Part shown: positions 39,511-48,513 of the stretch, piece after piece | Position numbering within the stretch: the stretch's first letter is position 1 | Layout: every line of letters begins with the position of its first letter | NCBI GenBank assembly: GCA_047528275.1 | Contig: CP180023.1 | Location: 372,001-436,000, forward strand | From: G039954875 sp047528275 | Lineage (GTDB): Bacteria; Bacteroidota; Bacteroidia; Flavobacteriales; Blattabacteriaceae | Length of the DNA stretch: 64,000 bases | Direction of reading: 5' to 3' | Made by a program: the position numbers and the translations under genes | The notes under the pieces: generated by a model | What the model saw: only the letters and a program-made list of their open reading frames with translations | Database searches by the model: none | Told to the model about the DNA's origin: nothing

Positions 39511-39625
39511 TGAAGATTTTGAGCGCATTAAGAAAAAATAATTAAATAGATCGGGTTTTGATCTACCATTGAAAATTGACCAATGATGACTTTTCCCTCT
39601 TGGGAAATTGTTTTACCTTTCGTCT

Positions 39626-40666
39626 GTGATCCAGGCGAAATTCAGTAAGCAACGTTTTCATTTCAAGCGTCCTGCCGGTACGTCTCGGGGTGTGATGTTC
39701 GAGAAGGAGAGTTATTTCATTATGCTCGAGCAAGAGGGTCGTTCAGGACTTGGGGAATGTAGCCTTTTGAGAGGCTTGAGTGTGGACGATGTGCTTGATT
39801 ATGAGCAAAAATTGTATTGGATTTGTCAGCATATCAACGAAGAAAAACCTCAGCTTTATGAGGCTCTTCTCACCTATCCGTCGATCTACTTTGGTCTTGA
39901 GCAGGCTTTTTTGAGTCTTGAACGTGATTCGTCTATTTTATTCCCATCGGATTTTACTGATGGAAAGGCCGGTATTTTGATCAACGGATTGATTTGGATG
40001 GGTTCAATTGATTTCATGCAGAAGCAACTGCATCAGAAAATATCACAGGATTTTGCTTGTATCAAAATCAAGATTGGTGCCCTCTCATTCGAGGAAGAAT
40101 ATCGATTCCTGAAGGTAGTCCGTCAGGCATATCCAAAGATTGAGCTGCGTGTTGATGCTAATGGGGCTTTTTTGCCTGATGAAGCTCTCGAGAAGTTGGG
40201 GCGGCTTGCTGCGCTTGGAATCCACTCTATTGAGCAACCCATACGTGTCGGTCAATGCGAGGCCATGGCGATGCTTTGTCTGCAAACGCCTTTACCTATC
40301 GCTTTGGATGAGGAGCTCATCGATATCTTTGACTCGCAGACTAGGGAGAAATTTTTGGATACTATCAACCCTCAATACCTTATCTTGAAGCCCAGTCTTT
40401 GCGGTGGATTTCAAGGTGCTCAAGACTGGATCAAGGCAGCTGAAAGACGTGGTATCGGTTGGTGGGTCACCTCGGCTCTAGAGAGCAATGTGGGCTTGAG
40501 TGCCATCGCTCAATGGACGTATGGCTTGGGTAATTCCTTACCTCAGGGATTGGGAACTGGAGCACTTTACACTAATAATGTTCTATCGCCTTTGGTTATG
40601 AAGGGGGATCGGATTTGGTACGATTCGACTCAAACATGGGATCTTAGTGTTTTAAATCAAAAATAG
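39626..40666 (+). CDS. menC: o-Succinylbenzoate synthase
   Basis: About 346 residues, enolase superfamily. It dehydrates SHCHC to o-succinylbenzoate in menaquinone synthesis. The GTG at 39626 (giving (M)IQAKFSKQRFHFKRPAGTSR) is preferred to a TTG at 39608 because it matches the usual N-terminus. From that start the KxK motif is Lys147/Lys149 (IKIKIG), metal ligands are Asp177 (RVDANG), Glu203 (IEQPI) and Asp228 (LDEEL), and the second catalytic lysine is Lys255 (LKPSLCGG). Its TAG is followed directly by the ATG of menE with no gap. The frame is clean. Confidence 0.93.
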   Translation: MIQAKFSKQRFHFKRPAGTSRGVMFEKESYFIMLEQEGRSGLGECSLLRGLSVDDVLDYEQKLYWICQHINEEKPQLYEALLTYPSIYFGLEQAFLSLERDSSILFPSDFTDGKAGILINGLIWMGSIDFMQKQLHQKISQDFACIKIKIGALSFEEEYRFLKVVRQAYPKIELRVDANGAFLPDEALEKLGRLAALGIHSIEQPIRVGQCEAMAMLCLQTPLPIALDEELIDIFDSQTREKFLDTINPQYLILKPSLCGGFQGAQDWIKAAERRGIGWWVTSALESNVGLSAIAQWTYGLGNSLPQGLGTGALYTNNVLSPLVMKGDRIWYDSTQTWDLSVLNQK

Positions 40667-41701
40667 ATGTGGCTTGATTTCACAGAGGGAAGACCAGACT
40701 TGGATCGTCTCGAATTTTTTTTTTCAAAAGATTGGCAACAGGCGGTATTGGCCTTTTTGAGGCAATGGTATGATCAATATCCTGTGCTCTCAGTGTATAG
40801 CTCAGGTACGACCAGTAGCCTACGGATGTTTTCTGTGAAAAAGGCTCATATGGTTTCTAGTGCTCGGATGACGGCCGACTTTTTCGGTTTGAAATCTGGT
40901 AGTCGTGCTCTTTTGTGTCTCTCTCCTGACTATATTGCCGCGAAGATGCTTTTGGTCCGTGCTGCTGTGCTGGGCTGGCAATTATGTTGTGTACCACCTT
41001 CGTCTCAGCCTTTGAAGGGGTTTGATGCATCTTTTGATTTCGTCCCGATGGTGCCTTTGCAGCTAGCTGAGAGCTTGGCCGATTTGGGTAGGGTGAAAAT
41101 CCTTTTGATTGGCGGAGCACTGATTTCCTCAAGACTTGAGGAGGCATTACAGCTTTGTCCAACGGCTTGTTATTCTTCTTATGGGATGACCGAGACCCTA
41201 AGCCACGTTGCCTTAAGACGGATCAATGGAACAGATCGGGAACAGTATTTTCGGACGTTGCCTGGTATAGACCTCAGTCTTGATGAGCGTGGTTGTCTGA
41301 GAATTTTTGCTCCAGAACTGATGGATGCCCCCTTGCAGACTCAAGATCTAGTTGAATTAGTCTCTGAGGATCAATTTATATGGTTGGGTCGTTATGATTA
41401 TTTGATCAATAGTGGGGGTATCAAGATAATTCCTGAGCAGTGGGAGGAGCGGTTTCGTCCGTTTGTTAGTACGTCTTTTTTTATCGCTGCGCTTCCTGAT
41501 GAAATATTAGGACAAAAGATTGCTTTATTTGTTGAGGGTAAGCCCACTTCATTAGAAATTCCCGAGATGCTCTTTGTCGGTAAAGACAGGTTTTGCAAAC
41601 CTCGGGAGATTTGTTTTGTTCCACAGTTTTTGTGGACTTCCTCAGGAAAAATCCGACGAGAGAAGACGCTTCAAAAGTTCATTGAAGGCCGGTTTTTTTA
41701 G
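40667..41701 (+). CDS. menE: o-Succinylbenzoate-CoA ligase
   Basis: A 344-residue adenylate-forming enzyme that activates o-succinylbenzoate with CoA, the step after MenC. The P-loop is SSGTTSS (about 44-50), the A5-type motif YGMTET and the A8-type GRYDYLINSGG are present, and the catalytic lysine is Lys328 in SSGKIRRE. It is shorter than most acyl-CoA ligases, as is usual for Bacteroidota MenE. It starts at the base after the menC stop and is translationally coupled. It converges on icd with only four bases between the two stops. Confidence 0.92.
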   Translation: MWLDFTEGRPDLDRLEFFFSKDWQQAVLAFLRQWYDQYPVLSVYSSGTTSSLRMFSVKKAHMVSSARMTADFFGLKSGSRALLCLSPDYIAAKMLLVRAAVLGWQLCCVPPSSQPLKGFDASFDFVPMVPLQLAESLADLGRVKILLIGGALISSRLEEALQLCPTACYSSYGMTETLSHVALRRINGTDREQYFRTLPGIDLSLDERGCLRIFAPELMDAPLQTQDLVELVSEDQFIWLGRYDYLINSGGIKIIPEQWEERFRPFVSTSFFIAALPDEILGQKIALFVEGKPTSLEIPEMLFVGKDRFCKPREICFVPQFLWTSSGKIRREKTLQKFIEGRFF

Positions 41702-41705
41702 ATTG

Positions 41706-42926
41706 CTAAAATTGGGACTGTAGGTTTTGTTTCAAAACGGCTAAAAATTCTTCTGTATTGAGGTAATCTTTTCTCATGGTGTCTTTTCCATGGATGAGCA
41801 GGGCGAGGTCTTTGGTCATTTGGCCATCTTCTACAGTTTTGATACACACCTTCTCGAGTGTATCACAGAAGTTTTTCAAAACTTTGTTGGCGTCAAGTTT
41901 GGCCCGATGCTTGAGTCCACCAGTCCAAGCAAAGATTGATGCGATGGGATTGGTCGAGGTCTCTTTGCCTTTTTGATGCAATCTATAATGTCGGGTGACA
42001 GTACCATGGGGAGCCTCGGCCTCGAGCGTCAAGCCATCGGGGGTGAGCAAGGACGAGGTCATCAGACCAAGTGAACCGAAGCCTTGGGCTACACTGTCGG
42101 ATTGTACATCGCCATCATAGTTTTTGCAAGCCCAAACAAACCCCCCATTCCATTTCAGTGCGGCAGCAACCATATCGTCGATCAGACGGTGTTCGTAGGT
42201 GAGGCCTTGCGTTTCAAATCTTGATTGGAATTCATTTTCGTAGACTTCTTGAAAAACGTCTTTGAAGTGGCCATCATAAGCCTTTAGTATGGTGTTTTTT
42301 GTCGAGAGGTAGAGTGGCCATTTTTTAGTTAAGGCTTGATTGAAGCATGAGCGTGCAAAACCGTAAATCGAAGCATCAGTATTGTACATACCTAGGGCTA
42401 TCCCTGGTCCATCGAAGTAATAGATATCATGCCTTTGGGGGGTGCCATTTTCTGGGGTAAAAGTCATCGTGAGGTGCCCTTTTCCTGGGATGAGAAAGTC
42501 AGTGGCTTTGTATTGATCGGCATGAGCATGGCGTCCAATGCAGATCGGCTGGGTCCAGCCGGGTACGAGACAGGGTACGTTTTTGATGATGATTGGCTCC
42601 CGAAAGACTGTGCCGCCGAGGATGTTTCGTATGGTACCGTTGGGTGATTTCCACATCTTCTTCAGGCTAAATTCTTTTACACGAGCCTCGTCGGGGGTGA
42701 TGGTAGCACATTTGATACCTACGTGATATTTTTTGATGGCCTCTGCTGCTTTAATAGTGACTTGGTCATCAGTAGTATTACGATGATTGATACCTAGATC
42801 AAAATACTGAATCTTAAGTTTGAGGTAAGGTAGGATAAGTTGCTCTTTAATCGACTTCCAGATGATGCGGGTCATTTCGTCCCCGTCCATTTCTACTACA
42901 GGATTTGTTACGTTGATCTTCTTCAT
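41706..42926 (-). CDS. icd: NADP-dependent isocitrate dehydrogenase (eukaryote-like type)
   Basis: A 406-residue isocitrate dehydrogenase of the type shared with eukaryotic cytosolic enzymes. It makes 2-oxoglutarate and NADPH. The ATG at 42926 (MKKINVTNPVVEMDGDEMTR) is chosen over an upstream TTG because it matches the family. Landmarks are TPDEARV, KSPNGTIRNILGGTVFREPI, GRHAHADQY, the substrate loop TKNTILKAYDGHFKDVF, KNYDGDVQSD and the NADP site HGTVTRHYR. It appears intact. It is convergent with menE (4-base gap) and divergent from tpx. With the TCA-type route partly kept, it may be the main NADPH source. Confidence 0.95.
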   Translation of the reverse strand: MKKINVTNPVVEMDGDEMTRIIWKSIKEQLILPYLKLKIQYFDLGINHRNTTDDQVTIKAAEAIKKYHVGIKCATITPDEARVKEFSLKKMWKSPNGTIRNILGGTVFREPIIIKNVPCLVPGWTQPICIGRHAHADQYKATDFLIPGKGHLTMTFTPENGTPQRHDIYYFDGPGIALGMYNTDASIYGFARSCFNQALTKKWPLYLSTKNTILKAYDGHFKDVFQEVYENEFQSRFETQGLTYEHRLIDDMVAAALKWNGGFVWACKNYDGDVQSDSVAQGFGSLGLMTSSLLTPDGLTLEAEAPHGTVTRHYRLHQKGKETSTNPIASIFAWTGGLKHRAKLDANKVLKNFCDTLEKVCIKTVEDGQMTKDLALLIHGKDTMRKDYLNTEEFLAVLKQNLQSQF

Positions 42927-43025
42927 GTGTATTGAGAGGTTAGAAATTTTCAAAGGTATAAAATATATCGAAAGTTGTTTGATTGGAGGAAATATCTGTC
43001 TAAAATGATGATTGATGCGTTCTGT

Positions 43026-43052
43026 TTGGTCTATGGATAATGTCTACATTTG
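43026..43052 (+). promoter_or_regulatory. Probable tpx promoter
   Basis: TTG (43026-43028, within TTTG) and a perfect -7 box TACATTTG (43045-43052) are separated by 16 bases, slightly less than the usual 17-23. The box ends 29 bases before the ATG at 43082, which supports that start. Confidence 0.5.
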
Positions 43053-43081
43053 CAACACAACTATTTAGAAAATTAATCATT

Positions 43082-43600
43082 ATGGCAAATATTTTATTCA
43101 AAGGTAATGAGGTGCATATTAGTGGGGTATTTTTGCAATTGGGAGATATAGCTCCTGATTTTGAGTTAGTTAAGGTAGATCTTTCTAGGAGCAAACTGAC
43201 TGATTTTAGGGGCCATCAGGTGATCTTGAACATTTTTCCAAGTATTGATACGGGGGTATGTGCTGCTTCTGTACGGCGATTCAATCAAGAAGCTGCTTCA
43301 TTAGATCGGACTGTAGTGTTGTGTATTTCTAAGGATCTACCTTTTGCACAGAGTCGTTTTTGTGGGGCTGAGGACATCGACCGGGTCGTCATGCTTTCGG
43401 ATTTTAGGTGTGGAGGTATTGGACAGGCTTATGGAGTGAAGATAACTGATGGGCCTTTGTGCGGTCTTTTGGCACGGGCAGTAGTAGTTATTGATGAGCG
43501 TGGTAAAGTGATTCATACTGAGTTGGTCAGAGAGATTACACAAGAGCCAGATTATCAAGCGGCTTTAGCGAAATTGAAAGGGTATATCCCTGTGGTTTAG
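43082..43600 (+). CDS. tpx: Thiol peroxidase (atypical 2-Cys peroxiredoxin)
   Basis: A 172-residue Tpx that reduces hydroperoxides using thioredoxin. The peroxidatic cysteine is Cys60 in PSIDTGVCAASVRRF and the resolving cysteine Cys94 in RFCGAE, the standard spacing. The N-terminus MANILFKGNEVHISG is the usual one; an upstream ATG at 43040 would place the promoter inside the gene and is rejected. Full length. Together with OxyR it forms the visible peroxide-defence set of this window. Confidence 0.95.
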   Translation: MANILFKGNEVHISGVFLQLGDIAPDFELVKVDLSRSKLTDFRGHQVILNIFPSIDTGVCAASVRRFNQEAASLDRTVVLCISKDLPFAQSRFCGAEDIDRVVMLSDFRCGGIGQAYGVKITDGPLCGLLARAVVVIDERGKVIHTELVREITQEPDYQAALAKLKGYIPVV

Positions 43601-44390
43601 TTGTTTAGATTATGAATCAGCGGTTGCGTTTCAGGATTTTTTGTTTAGGATAGAGTCTTATGGTTGATCGTTGATGCAACGGATATAAAAATTAGAGTCT
43701 TTATTTTGATCGCCGAATATTTTAGATTAAGGAGGGGGGGGATTCCGCTGGTCATTACAGGAGTAGATGACGAAGGTAGGGCCATGGAAGAGCCGTGTTC
43801 TTTAACAAACAGCTTGACTATTAGAATCCTAATAGGTTATCATTATTTTCCTTATATGTTTTTTTTGCGATATGAAATTTGTTATCCCAAGCTTTCTTTC
43901 AGTCTTCGATGTATTCCATCCATTAGTTGGAATGTAGTTATTCTACTGTCAGTAGAATAGGGGTTGTTTTTGTACTTTGTTTTTTTCCATAGACTATTGT
44001 TACTTGATTTTTTAACCACTCTCGATCGTTTGAATCGCTGAGAGGTGTCCCTATGATTTTCTCATACCATGGTGTATCCTGGGATCGGTATCTGAACTGG
44101 TGGGTTTGCTTGGTGTGGTGTATGTTTGGGCTTGTGCACATTACCCCCCCCCTCGCCAAAATGCCTCCATTGATATTTATCGCCGTAGTCTTCTTATTCT
44201 TTAGTCTTATTGAATGGCTCCTAAATTGTGATCTAGCCAGAGTCTTTTGGAACAATTTTTGTGATTGACCTCTATTATTTTATATTCGAGTCCAGCACAG
44301 TATATTGATTAATATTATTAAGAATTATTTATATATTCCCCTGTTAAAAAACTCTTTTTCAATTAGCTTTGAATCTATATGGATATTTAG
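43601..44390. other. Unassigned region after tpx
   Basis: Contains short open frames on both strands with no family match. G8 (43734-43741) and C9 (44144-44152) runs stand out. Probably remnants of one or more lost genes. Confidence 0.45.
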
Positions 44391-44657
44391 TTTCTTTGCT
44401 AGTATAACGTATCTTATCAGAATTTGATGATGATAATTTTAGATATTTGATAGAGATTCTCCATAATTTGCCATCCGCGTCGATCGACTACTAGATCATC
44501 GGTAGCTTTAGAAGGTGTTATATCTCAGATTCTGAATATATCGTTGATCTCGAGTGTTTCTTTAGATGACATATTATTGATCCCTACATTGCTCGATTGT
44601 CCTAGTGCTATTGAATTTATGGCTGTGAGAGTGGGTAGTGATAGTCTTTTCATCATT
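44391..44657 (-). pseudogene. Surface-protein paralogue 1 (N-terminal relic)
   Basis: On the minus strand, MMKRLSLPTLTAINSIALGQ looks like a signal peptide, followed by SSNVGINNMSSKETLEINDI. This is a worn copy of the VGIxTxxPxxTLDVNG motif that opens many Bacteroidota cell-surface proteins. It reads FRI, a stop, then ITPSKATDDLVVDRRG, and fades out near 44391. It is the first of five related relics in this region. No C-terminal domain follows it. Confidence 0.5.
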
Positions 44658-44689
44658 TTCTTTTTTATTTGATTAGAATGTTAAATAAC

Positions 44690-45051
44690 GGATAGGTACT
44701 ATATTATTTGCTTTGCGGATGTTGTAAAAATGTTTGAAATATAGAGATTATGTACATTGTTCAATAATTATATTGTCGAATCTGTTTTTTATGTTTTTAT
44801 CTTTATTAATTCTAACTATTTGATATTCATTGAAATGATTTCCCTTTGGAAGGGGGTACTTTCGATATGCGTATACTTTCATTTACATCGAATGTTGTAG
44901 TGGATTTTTCATTAAGAGGAAAGTTGATACTCATTTTTCTGTTGTGATTTTCATTTGATACTCTTTGTTCCTAGGAGACGTGACATATAGGAGCGAGGAG
45001 AAATAGTAGGATTATTTTTTATATTATATAGGATATTATTTTATTATTCAT
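44690..45051 (-). pseudogene. Surface-protein paralogue 2 (N-terminal relic)
   Basis: The minus strand from an ATG at 45051 gives a hydrophobic leader (IILLFLLAPICHVS, after one stop) and then MSINFPLNEKSTTTFDVNES and IRISKVPPSKG, again the TLDVNGxxRI pattern. The frame is open for ~80 codons but has lost its downstream part. Confidence 0.5.
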
Positions 45052-45235
45052 ATAGGTAAATTTATATAATTTTTAATTATAAAATAACATAATCATTAAA
45101 TTAATAAATAAATATTTTTTTAATATTGATTTGAATACTAAACTAGTATTTAAAAAATATATAAATTCATTTTTTTTGTTAAATTATATTATTTTGAATT
45201 CCGTTTTGTATGATGTAAATTAAAATGTTGTATTT

Positions 45236-46130
45236 TTTGATTAGAGGTTTTATCGTTGGTCTTTGATACAGCGGATGAATCTATGGGTTATGGGGTCGAA
45301 TGGATTGTATATCGTACCGTTACTATCATCGCCTTGATGATAAAAATCTTCTTCATATTTGTTGTGGCGTAAATAGAATTACTAGTGAACTCTAGTTTTA
45401 GACGGTCTTTTTGTATTATATGGTTGAATTTTTCAGGTTTAGGTACGCGGCATTCTTCAGGACAGGAGTTGTTTTTAAAGTTGGGATTGTTCCAAAGATT
45501 TGGAACATCTTTTGAGAGCCAATTTCTATTACTAAATTTCCCAGTGATTTGTTGTCCATCCTAAGTTTTTCTCTCAAAAAGGTTGGCACTATATGCTTAT
45601 TTTCTATGGTTTATTGTGATTATATTCATTAATATAATGGAACCAATTGGTAGTGAGTAAAAATTGGATTTATACTTCACATTCTTATTTAATGGATCCT
45701 AGATTATGGTTTAGTCAGAGTCTGTAGCTAAATTTATATTTTATGTTTATGATTCTTATCATTTTGTATTGTAATTCGTTTCAGTAGATTGTTTTTCCTT
45801 TTTTAGGAATAGCAATGGAACGGTCTCTTAGATCGTTCTGCTTACAGTTTGTTTTGACGCTAGAGCAGCGTTTAGGTTGCGGATTGTTTATTAATATAAG
45901 TTCATTTATTAATTCTCCATAGAGATTTTCCATAGTTTTCCAGTAAGTATCGATCACTATCACCTTGTTTGTGGCTTTGTTGGTTAGTTTTAGTACTTTA
46001 AAGTTTCCGTTGACATCAAGTATTTTGTGAGGATCTTTGGTGTTGATGCTTATATAACCCTCTTTTTGTTCGATTTCTCCTGAGGCACTAAGGTTTATCA
46101 GTATTAGAATGGTCAGTAGGTATAATTTTT
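45236..46130 (-). pseudogene. Surface-protein paralogue 3, decayed
   Basis: The N-terminal part is open for ~115 codons (to 45781) but lacks a start codon: YLLTILILINLSASGE, YISINTKDPHKILDVNGNF, KVLKLTNKATNKVIVIDTYW. The C-terminal part, beyond stops, has NPNFKNNSCPEECRVPKPEK and ends near 45236. The (N)(N)xCPxGxRVPxPEE(F) pattern is that of FISUMP-like (Fibrobacter major paralogous) domains. The leader is nearly the same at DNA level as that of paralogue 4, so these two are recent duplicates. Confidence 0.55.
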
Positions 46131-46195
46131 AATCGGTGATTTTTATTTAATATTAATAGTTTTTAATATTATATTAGTAAATTTTTATTATGGAT

Positions 46196-47104
46196 GTACT
46201 AGATTTTATATCTATTGGGTTTTGATATAGCGGATGAGTCTGGAGGATATTTTGAGAGTACAATCAATCAGAGCACTCTCTATCTCATTAAGATGAGAGA
46301 AAACTTTGTTAGTTTCTGTTGTGACCTGGTCTTTATTAAGGGTTATACGTAGTTCTTGATCCTTATTGGTCTCTGTTAAGTTTTTGAATTCTTCAGGTTT
46401 GGGTACACGCCATCCTATGGGATAGGAATTGTTTTTATACTCTGATGGGTTCCAAAGGCTTGTGTAGTCCTTGAAGAGTAAATTATTTTTAGAAAATCCT
46501 CTACTTATTCATTTCCTGTCCAAAGGGTTTCCTTGACGAGAATCAGGAGTATTAGTTTGTTAATCGTATTTTTCAGTTTTTTTTACATTGATGTCCCTCA
46601 CTGAAATCTCTCCATTGGAATCGTCATCCGATGGAAGATGACTCTGTATTGGTCTATGCATTGTATGATTAAGAGATGCCTCATAGATTACGGTATAGCC
46701 AGATTGTTTCACTTCCATTTTTTTTTATGATTTTTATTATTCCATACTGTAAATCATCCTAATATTTTTTTTCAGGATTATCAGCATTAGAATAGGTGGT
46801 AGCAATTCCGGTTAGTTCTGTGTCATTACAATTCTCTTGAATACAGTTGATAGATTTTAGAGACCAAAACTGGTCAGTTAGATTTTTAGTAAGAGTTCTA
46901 TATAAGAAACCATCTTCGTCATTTATCACTACATTGTCTAAGAGTTTGGATTGGTTTGCTTTTTGTATTCTCATGATTCCATTGATATTAAGCGTTGTTT
47001 GAGGATTTTTGCTATTGATGCATAGATGGCTTTTTTTTGGTTGTTCTGTTCTGAAGTACTAAGGCTTATCAGTGTGAAAATGATCAATAGGTATAGTTTT
47101 TCAT
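46196..47104 (-). pseudogene. Surface-protein paralogue 4, decayed
   Basis: The minus strand from an ATG at 47104 gives KNYTY/YLLIIFTLISLSTSEQNN in two frames, then INGIMRIQKANQSKLLDN with VVINDEDGFLYRTLTKNL, CIQENCNDTELTGIATTYSN and, after stops, WNPSEYKNNSYPIGWRVPKP with EEFKNLTETNKD, ending in RLIRYIKTQ. This is the best-preserved C-terminal FISUMP-like domain of the group. Several frameshifts and stops. Confidence 0.55.
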
Positions 47105-47164
47105 ATTAACATTTTATTTTTGTATATGATTGTGATGTGAAAATAAATATTTATTTATCATGGG

Positions 47165-48055
47165 ATTATATTTTTAGCGGATTTTGATACAGTGGATGAG
47201 TTTGGGAGATATTGGGAGGGTATTATCAATCATATCATCCCTCTATATCATTCATAGAATAGAAAACTTTATTCATATCTGTTCTGACATAATAAACCCA
47301 TTCGCTTAACAATAGTCTATTCTTGTTGGTCTCATCTAGGTCTGTAAATTTTTCAGGTGTGAGTATCCATCATCTTATGGTAGCAGGGATTGTTTTTATA
47401 GTTGGTTGCTTTCCAAAATTTTGAATCATTTTTGAAGAGCTAATTCTTATTAGGGAAGTTTCCATCTATCCGTTTCCCATCCCAAGGATTTCCTTGACGA
47501 GGAGTAGAAATAATTACTTGTTGATTGTATTTTTTAGTATTTTAGAATTATCCCCTATCGTTATTTTTCTCCCATTAATATTAATCTTTATTTAATAAAA
47601 ATATAGATCACAAATCGTTTTCTATTCAGAATCTTTTGCTTCTGTCTTTGTTTTTGATCTTTGTTATATCATATGATAGTCTCCCCCAACAGATCTTGTT
47701 TTTTGATTGTCGCCATTAGCATAGGCAGTAGTAATGCCAGTTAGTTCTGTTCCGTTTTTACAGCTTTCTTTATTACAGTTTGCGGGTTATGGGATGGATA
47801 GATTAAGATCTATATCAAAACTTTTCACAAGGGGGTTCCTGTTTTTTGGGCTCTTAGGATGTAGTGTTTATTGGGATTAAACTCGGTAATTTGTTTGATG
47901 TCTTGTACACGTATTTTTTCATTGATATCTAGTATTGCGAGAGGTTTTTTAGAAGGAGGGGTGATCCTCACTTTTCCCTTGTAAGTTATTTAGTTTACCT
48001 TGACCCAAAACGATCCAGAGGAAGATAAAGAGAAATAGTAAACTTATTTTTTCAT
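47165..48055 (-). pseudogene. Surface-protein paralogue 5, decayed
   Basis: The minus strand from an ATG at 48055 gives a leader SLLFLFIFLWIVLGQGKLN, then ILDINEKIRVQDIKQIT, NPLVKSFDIDLNLSIP, CNKESCKNGTELTGITTAYA and a worn C-terminus ending PKLIHCIKIR. It shares the TELTGI(A/T)T(A/T)YxN(A/G)DN block with paralogue 4. The leader is more diverged than in paralogues 3 and 4. Dead. Confidence 0.55.
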
Positions 48056-48474
48056 ATTCATTTATAGTTTATATGTTTTATGATTTTGATTGGTTAACTT
48101 ATCTAATATGACATTAATTTTATAAAAAAACAATTTTATTATATATTAATAATTATACGTTATTCAAATATTTTTTTATTATTTAAAGAATATACTCATT
48201 AAATATAAGATTTTTAGTGATATAATCATTTTTAAAAATGATTATAAATTAATTATTATTAAATTATTGATTTTTATTATACTTTATAAACACTTTCTCT
48301 CCTATATTTTAAGTTATTTATTTAATTTGAATTATTTTTTTACTATTACAATGGGTGTTGTTTGTTCAGAATGACGAGTATTGTCCCGTCTTATCGGACA
48401 AGATAAGTGAAATTTTTTCTTGGTCTCCTTGTTTTTTATGGACTGAGTTATTTCAATGGTTTACTTAAATTTAT
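48056..48474. other. AT-rich intergenic region before typA
   Basis: Extremely AT-rich between 48110 and 48340. No gene, hairpin or repeat is evident apart from the -7 box described separately. Confidence 0.6.
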
Positions 48475-48482
48475 TAAATTTG
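48475..48482 (+). promoter_or_regulatory. Probable -7 box of typA
   Basis: TAAATTTG fits TAnnTTTG and ends 31 bases before the ATG. No TTG at the expected distance. Confidence 0.4.
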
Positions 48483-48513
48483 CAGGCTTTTTATATCCTG
48501 ATCACAAGCTTTT

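Noticed and set aside
43664..43960. A 98-codon open frame after tpx
   Set aside because: No recognisable family, contains a G8 run, and its second half is AT-driven hydrophobic text.
44053..44268. Ferrochelatase-like FSYHGV motif on the plus strand
   Set aside because: Only six residues match; the flanking translation shows no other part of the family and reads as hydrophobic out-of-frame text.
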